From assembly GCA_013076295.1 (NCBI GenBank), contig RQOL01000828.1:3965219-4029218 (forward strand): 64,000 nucleotides of DNA. Reading direction: 5' to 3'. Below the pieces are notes generated by a model that did no database searches, was not told the origin of the DNA, and saw only the letters and a list, made by a program, of their open reading frames with translations. Positions 58,039-64,000 of this stretch are shown piece by piece. Positions within the stretch are counted from its first letter, which is position 1. The number at the start of each line of letters is the position of its first letter. A program made the position numbers and the translations under genes. Origin of the DNA: Sanderia malayensis. Taxonomy: Eukaryota; Cnidaria; Scyphozoa; Semaeostomeae; Pelagiidae.

Positions 58039-59092
58039 AACTGAATTTGTCAGCCTTTAACTGTTTGGGTTTCGCATGTCACTAAAGTTTTTCCGCATTT
58101 CTGAGAAATAAAAGTTTTTATTTTGGCGTGGAACAGAGGCTGCTGATATATGAAAGCGAGAATGCTTTTGTGGGATGAGCTTCGAAATTTCGCTTAAGCC
58201 ACTGTAACATGGAACAGTGTTTATCAGCAACTTTCTTGCAATAAATTTGTAACATCCATTTGTATCATCCGTATATCATGAGGCGTGCTACACGCAGCAA
58301 CGAGCCGTACAACAGCCAACGACTAAGGTTGGACTGCAGTCTGCATGGGGACGGGAAACGATGAAAAGCATTCACTGCGCTTGCGCCAAATGTAAAGTTG
58401 CAATGTGAGTTGGGAAAATCGATGTTACTTAGTTTAATGTGGAACAGAGCTCTACTTCACGCAATTGTTGCGAAAGAAAAAACTTGCCAGCAACGTGTGT
58501 TGCACTCCATTGGGGCACAATTCGCCGGCGAAATTACCAATGACAGCACATTTTTATTGTTCTTGAGAAGGTTCGGGGGACTTTTGATTTTTCTTCAATT
58601 ACCCCCCTGAAATTTACAGATTTTTACACAAGCGAACGTTGGTTTTGAACTCTGCTGAGTTTTGAATTGTGCATGTGAAAAATATCCTTCTCCAATATAG
58701 GTAAACAAAACAACTGCTTTTCTCAGCAAAGAATCGTGTGTACCAAGTTTTGTTTCTTTTCATGTGTAAAATATGTGGCGAAGAAAGTTTGAAATAACAT
58801 TTTTGTGCTTACCCCCGTGTCAGATTTTCGTGCCCTCCCGAATCAGCCGGAAACTGAATTCGTGTAATTTCTTCACCATTGGAAAGTTGATGTGCGTGTA
58901 TGAGGAGGAGAAAATTTTTCCATTTCAATTCAATCAACTTGGTAACAAAAAATGCGTGCTTAGTTATCCAAGCCAAGGACATTCACATGAGAAATCAGAG
59001 CCTACCGTACCGAGTCACTTCGCAAAGTACAGTATTTTAAAATCTCTGTAGGTACTGACAAAACTTAGAAAATTTTATCGAAGAACGAAGAG
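58039..59092. other. Region between the divergent kinase and ZMYND19 genes
   Basis: No convincing coding exon is seen. Open frames at 58398-58610 and 58773-59051 lack homology. Possible missing 5' exons of the kinase (extracellular part) would fall here or further right, but I could not identify one. No TATA box is clear. Confidence 0.4.
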
Positions 59093-62000
59093 ATGAGAAA
59101 AGAAATTACCGTTCAAGAAGACAGCAGAAAGTTAATTGTTTACATCGGCAAAGCTGCTGGAAAAGTGAGTGACAAAGCAGGGAATTGATTTAATCATACT
59201 TTTCTTGGCCTAAATGTGCTTAAGAAAGTCTGCTAATGTTCTAGATTCGTTTCATTTGCTTTGATTAAGATAATTGTCTTGATTTCGTGACTTAGGCCAC
59301 TCGCCTATGTTACATAATTGCAGTATACCCACTACCCACGTAAGTCGGGTTTCTTAAGTCTGTTCTAAACCTGTGTATCGGGGTAGTTACACATGTTTAC
59401 AACATTAAACATCTTTATGGACTTTAATTATATTTATCCTCGTATTCGAGTGTTTGAAAGCGTTTAAAATAAGCCCGAAAGTGAATCTCGTGATGAAGGC
59501 CATCCCGCCACTTCATGGATGCATTATTTATTTTGAAGACAACGTATAATAGTGGGCAGACATTTGCGTGTAAGACAACAATGACAACAAACTAGGTTGA
59601 ACAATACGCCATGACGTTCTTCGTCATTTCCTTAGGTTTGAGCAATTGTTTACACGAGAAGTTTGGGGTTTACCATACCTGTTGTGTTTTCTGTCCACGT
59701 TTTCATCAAACGATTGCCTTGAGTTGAAGCCCCCCCCCCCGCCCAGAAGTGAACCCACCCACGGGACAACAATTGGCTCAAATCAACCCCATTTCTCCAT
59801 TACCCCAGCACATGTGAACCATACGCCTGAATTTTTAATTTTTCATTTTTCTTTCAGCATAAGTATTCATTGATTGATGAAGAAGATATTCCAATGGTCA
59901 AAAGATTTCGTTTTGAGGTATTCTTATGTTATCAAGTTACCAATGTCACAACGATTTTTTCAATGGTTTTGTGAACCCATTCTCTTTCCACTGTTTACAT
60001 AAGTACCATGGAAATACTTCACAACCAAACAATTAGAACAATTAATTAAAACCATGCTTAATCTGAGTAATTGTTTCTTAATTGTGAATCGCATTATTAT
60101 TTGCTTTATATGATTAATTTCATCTTTAGGCCAGGGTTGACTATGAGAAGAATGGAAAAGGAGCGAAAGTCTATGCATATGCATTTGATCGCTTGAAGGA
60201 AAAACACCAAGGCTGCTATGTACATAATTATGTTTGGTAAGTTGCGTTTTTTTTGTTTTTATTTCAGTTAAGATTGAGCTTCGATTTGTTAATAATTCGA
60301 TAATTCATGGATTCATGCTTGCACGGAAATTTCTCTTTCATATTACGAGTATCTAAATTTGTCAACTTTCTTAGCTTTCAAAAATCCAGTATGGAGCTTT
60401 TTAAACTCTTCGACAAATCGTGCTTTCTTATAAAGAACTTTCTTAAGCCTCGTTTTATTCTTGTCGTAAGGGAAGATATGGAGCTTAACTGATCTCAACT
60501 GACGTTGTGACAGTCAGACATGACGTTACCGCCATTGCCATGATAATCTCCATATCATCGCAAGCGTCCCAGTATCATTGCCAATCCTGATGAAGACACG
60601 CAATCGCTTATCTGTTGTTCTTATATTTGCGTGCAAATCGGCATTGAACGAAACAAGCAGAATTAAATAATTGAATTGCCAATCCGCTCAATTTTTAATT
60701 TAATTCTAAAGTTTTTTAATTTTCTTTTCAGGCAAAGGCGTTGTGGAGGTATTGCCCCCGGATTTAAAATCAACCACGTCAATGGAGTTACAGTTGGTAG
60801 GCTCGAACCTATTTCCTAGTTTTTCCTCATAGTAGCGGAAGTTTCATATAATAGGGACAAAATGCCTTAGGGCACTTCAACCCCTAAACTTTTTTCTCGT
60901 GGGTCTTATTCCCCCCTACTCCCCCAAAACCAATGTTGTTCTCTTGATCAAACCCCAGTGATCATTGTCTGAAAAGAATTTTGTCGATATTGTAAACTGA
61001 TATGTAATATGTATATATTTGGAAAAATTAAAAATAGTCCCTTGCACTGCTCAATAGTAGCTACGTAAGTTTACTTTTTGTTATCAGCAAGACAAAACTT
61101 TGGTAATAGGTTAAATTTGTTGCTTAATGGGTCTATTATTACGAAATATTTTGAGCTTTGCGAGTTTTCTGAAGCTTTCTAATTGTCCTCACATTAGTAA
61201 TCACTTTTGTGTATTTATTTTAGATAACAGATTACAGAATTTAGAACTTTTACCCGAATTAGACATACGCTGGGAAGTTGCAAGAGAATCAGAGTAAATA
61301 ATTTTATTATTTTCAATCAGTAATTGTCATTTGAATTCACTCTTGATAAATCGTCATTCGAAAGAGAGTCGAAACATTCGCTAACTTTTTTCTGTTTCTC
61401 ATTATAGCTCACAAGTTGACAAACAATCAGTAGACTCTATAGAAGATACTTTATATTGGAAGGCTATTTCGCAAATTCCAGCTGTTAATCCAGACGAATC
61501 GGTTAGCATTTGTTCTTATACTTAATACGTTCATGTTCATGTCTATTGTATTGTAATAAAAACCCAAATTTATGTCCGTCTTCATTCGAATCTGCCACCT
61601 TTAGCCTGTTTGAATATAAGCCCTTCTGGTGCAAGTCTCGCCAATTAGGGTTCTCTCATTTCAAGTCCAGGCAGATCATTTTATTTCTACACACCGTCGA
61701 TTTTACGTCAATTAGCGAGCTAACAATTTATTATTTGTTCCAAACTAGATATCCTACCTTTAATAGCTATAATATACCTTGTTTTGTCCACCACAAAATT
61801 TTATAAACGCCACCTGAGTGTCCGGAGTTAATTTAATTCAATTTCATTGCAAAGTTACTGTATATTCTCTTTTTCATTACTGATTTTCTTTGCTACTTAG
61901 CTACTTCATGAACAAACAAAAGTTTGCAATGCTGATGGTGACTTATTAGATGCTGATGGTAAGTGTAAATTTTCCACAGAGTTCCTTATTGTTTCATACA

Positions 62001-62869
62001 GCTGAACCTCAATATTTTTAGCCAATTCCTAATTAACGAACTTCTTGGTGTCGAACTCATTTTAGTCAACTAAAAATCTAATGCTTTGAGCTTTTCGTGA
62101 TGCAATTTTCTCTCAATTTAACGAGCTTCCGATGCGACGAGGCATCCTCTGTGTATCTTGAGGTATCTTGTGTGGCTTTCTCTGACTATTGCTTAAACAT
62201 TAGTGTTTGAATTTGACATCTTTTTTTTAGTTGAAGCTTCTTTTTTCTACGAATGCCACTATACTCCTTGCTGTAGAATTGAAAAAGAGGTGAAAATTTG
62301 GAGTATTTTTCTACACTCTTCGTTGTTTTTGTAATGATGCGTATCTAAAAAGGGCCTTTGAACAAAATTTACAATTTACGGAGTTGCTATAGACTTCTTA
62401 TATTTCCATTTCTTATATTTCCATTTCTTATATTTCCCTGAAACATTTCAATTGCAGATAAACGACTTTAGAATATGTGGACGATGCCAAGAAGTCAGGT
62501 ATTGTGGGCCGTCATGCCAGCAAGTAAGTTCAAGCTTGAGAACTTAATACCTCAACTGTCTTGCAACTCGATATAATCATATAACCTTCTAGATTTTCTT
62601 CAACTGGAAAACCGTATCATTTTCAATAAACGCCCCCTATTTTACACGCTCCATGCCAATAAACGCCGATGATAATCGCCCATGGCATTATTTCAAGTAT
62701 TACGATGCTTGAATTGTTGCATGGATTGTAATTTTATTATGTTAACTGCCCAGCATTAAAAAACTGAAATCTTTTGCATTAACAGAAAGATTGGCCTGGA
62801 CACAAACCAATGTGTATTTTAAAATCCAAAAAGAAATGTAAAAAGACAGAAAAAGAAGCTGAGAGATGA
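59093..62869 (+). CDS. ZMYND19: Zinc finger MYND domain-containing protein 19
   Basis: Ten exons: 59093-59164, 59858-59917, 60130-60236, 60732-60796, 61224-61293, 61408-61501, 61901-61958, 62231-62289, 62458-62523, 62786-62869. They sum to 735 nt, 244 residues (human is about 227), with consistent phases. Family landmarks are present in order: VYIGKAAGKHKYSLIDEEDI, AKVYAYAFD, GGIAPGFKINHVNGVTVDNR, SLYW-like LYWKAI, FFYECHYTPCCRIEKE, and the C-terminal MYND zinc finger [20 protein letters not shown] with its closing HKPMC. MYND fingers bind short proline-rich peptides; ZMYND19 is known in vertebrates as a partner of the melanin-concentrating hormone receptor and others. The tail is lysine-rich. 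Confidence 0.95.
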
Positions 62870-63873
62870 AGTTTTTTCTGATTTGTTTTATTTCTTGTTT
62901 GTTATTCCCTCGCGTGTTTTTTTAGATTATATTTACATCAAATTATACTTTTCCACATAGTAGATAGTTTCATTTTATAATAACGTTGGTTTTACTTTAA
63001 TTTGCGCCACCTTATTGTTAATCCATGCAACTTTTGCAAATGATTGGAATATGCTACCAGGGCTGTTACTTGAGGGGGGGGGGTGACTATGAACAAGATT
63101 CTTTGTGCAGGGCAATTTTTATTGCGGACCACTGTTGCTTTTTCCATTAAAACAAAATTTAACAAAGAATTTTTTCACATTTCTGCATGTAAATTTCCAG
63201 CCACATTGCTCAAGGGAGTCTCGATGAAAAATGAGCTTAATTGTAGGGCAAACATTATTTTGCGGGGCAAATATGCTCCCCACCTCCCAACTCATAACAT
63301 GAAGTGACACCCCTGTGCTGCTCCAATTATTTTACTTTGTTTTTTATATCTTTCTCGACATTTTGTTTGAAATTATTTAACAATATCCTTTTTGATTTGA
63401 TTGCATATGTAGCCTCAAGTGTTGATAGACCAAGTTCGACCAAAACTGTGTTTTCTTGTGTCATGTTTTAGCTTCTTTTTTTGAAGTTGTTGGCCATGAT
63501 AACAGTTTTTGGTAAATTGTAAATAATAGCTATTGTTTTGTTAATATTTTAAATGTATACCAGTGTTGTAATGCTAGCTGTTTTAATTGACTGTTGTTTA
63601 AATATATTGGAAATATTTTCAATAGATAAAAATTAATTGTTTTGATCAAAGTTCGAGTTGGACATTCCTGTATTTTCTTTGCCTGGATTGAGTTCGAGTA
63701 AATGCAAGTTGTGTTCGTATTGGACTGGGGAAGAATATTAGTCATGACGTAATTACATTGTTATGGTGCATGCTTTTTGTCTTAAGCCAGAAATATTCAT
63801 TTCATCAAATGGTGCAAGATAGTGTCCCTTTATTTGAAATATCATCGCAAAATTATACAAAAACAGCAGAAAT
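62870..63873. other. Region between ZMYND19 and EDF1
   Basis: It contains one likely hAT-type MITE (63058-63315). Otherwise AT-rich with no gene recognised; it must hold the ZMYND19 3' UTR and the EDF1 promoter. Confidence 0.45.
63058..63315. mobile_element. hAT-like MITE related to the 53211 element
   Basis: The left end CAGGGCTGTTACTTGAG and the right end (reverse complement CAGGGGTGTCACTTCATG) are inverted. They resemble the CAGGGACGTCACTTCAT terminus of the 53211-54281 element. Internal GGGCAAT and GGGGCAAAT blocks echo the same family. An exact 8-bp duplication is not visible. Confidence 0.6.
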
Positions 63874-63951
63874 ATGGCACAGTCCGATTGGGATTCCGTT
63901 ACATACTTAAAGAAAAAGCCAATGAATGCAAAAGAAGCACGTTCTCAACAG
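63874..63951 (+). CDS. EDF1: Endothelial differentiation-related factor 1 / MBF1, first exon (partial)
   Basis: ATG at 63874 opens 26 codons reading MAQSDWDSVTYLKKKPMNAK, then EARSQQ and the donor CAG|GTAAAT. This matches the conserved N terminus of EDF1/MBF1, a transcription coactivator that bridges TBP and bZIP factors and also binds collided ribosomes. The helix-turn-helix part lies beyond the right edge of the window. Confidence 0.88.
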
Positions 63952-64000
63952 GTAAATACTGCTTAAATGTTTAAGAGAGAGTTCTTGTATGCTTTAGGCC

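Noticed and set aside
58398..59051. Possible 5' exons of the kinase or a separate small gene
   Set aside because: The open frames are on the + strand and lack any domain or signal sequence; no - strand ectodomain exon was found.
1..64000. CRISPR arrays, operons, bacterial promoters, rRNA or tRNA genes
   Set aside because: The window is intron-containing animal DNA; no spaced direct repeats with unique spacers and no rRNA-like or foldable tRNA sequence were seen.

Overview
This 64 kb window is intron-rich, AT-rich animal nuclear DNA. Exons are bounded by GT/AG sites, most conserved genes are split into 7 to 26 short exons, and the non-coding space is full of small DNA transposons, retroelement fragments and minisatellites. 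Gene content (a Cys-loop receptor, a cadherin/C1q-like receptor, a MANEC domain, Golgi and exosome housekeeping genes) and the repeat style suggest an early-branching metazoan, most likely a cnidarian and perhaps an anthozoan. That placement is inference. All exon models were built by hand from reading frame, splice sites, phase and remembered family sequences; no search was run.

Layout, left to right. (1) 1-1526: last two exons of an unassigned gene, possibly a beta-propeller protein. (2) 1834-2445: inverted-repeat transposon. (3) 2790-4117 (+): WD40-repeat protein. (4) 4347-8670 (-): nicotinic-type Cys-loop receptor whose in-phase 5' exons add a signal peptide and a MANEC domain; it carries two breaks of frame. 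(5) 10762-28698 (+): a 26-exon, about 2603-residue membrane receptor with nine C1q/TNF-like modules, one Ig domain, seven cadherin repeats, a membrane-proximal FN3-like region, one TM segment and a 200-residue tail. (6) 29128-30979 (-): EXOSC2. (7) 31095-31680: tandem array with telomere-like hexamers, between EXOSC2 and COG7. (8) 31863-41280 (+): COG7, 24 exons. (9) 43020-43484 (+): orphan ORF. (10) 43834-58038 (-): membrane-anchored TKL-like kinase whose introns hold several unrelated mobile elements. (11) 59093-62869 (+): ZMYND19. (12) 63874-63951 (+): first exon of EDF1.

Four genes are ordinary housekeeping genes: EXOSC2 (RNA exosome cap), COG7 (Golgi tethering), ZMYND19 and EDF1. EXOSC2 and COG7 are divergently transcribed and share the tandem array as upstream DNA. 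The unusual content is two receptors with domain combinations I do not recognise as described families (MANEC plus Cys-loop channel; C1q-like plus Ig plus cadherin) and a dense set of mobile elements. The best-delimited are a TTAA-flanked element, three elements with 8-bp duplications, a 3.6 kb inverted-repeat element coding an OTU protease and a 2A-like motif, a 2.7 kb near-perfect palindrome, and a head-to-head Penelope-like pair.
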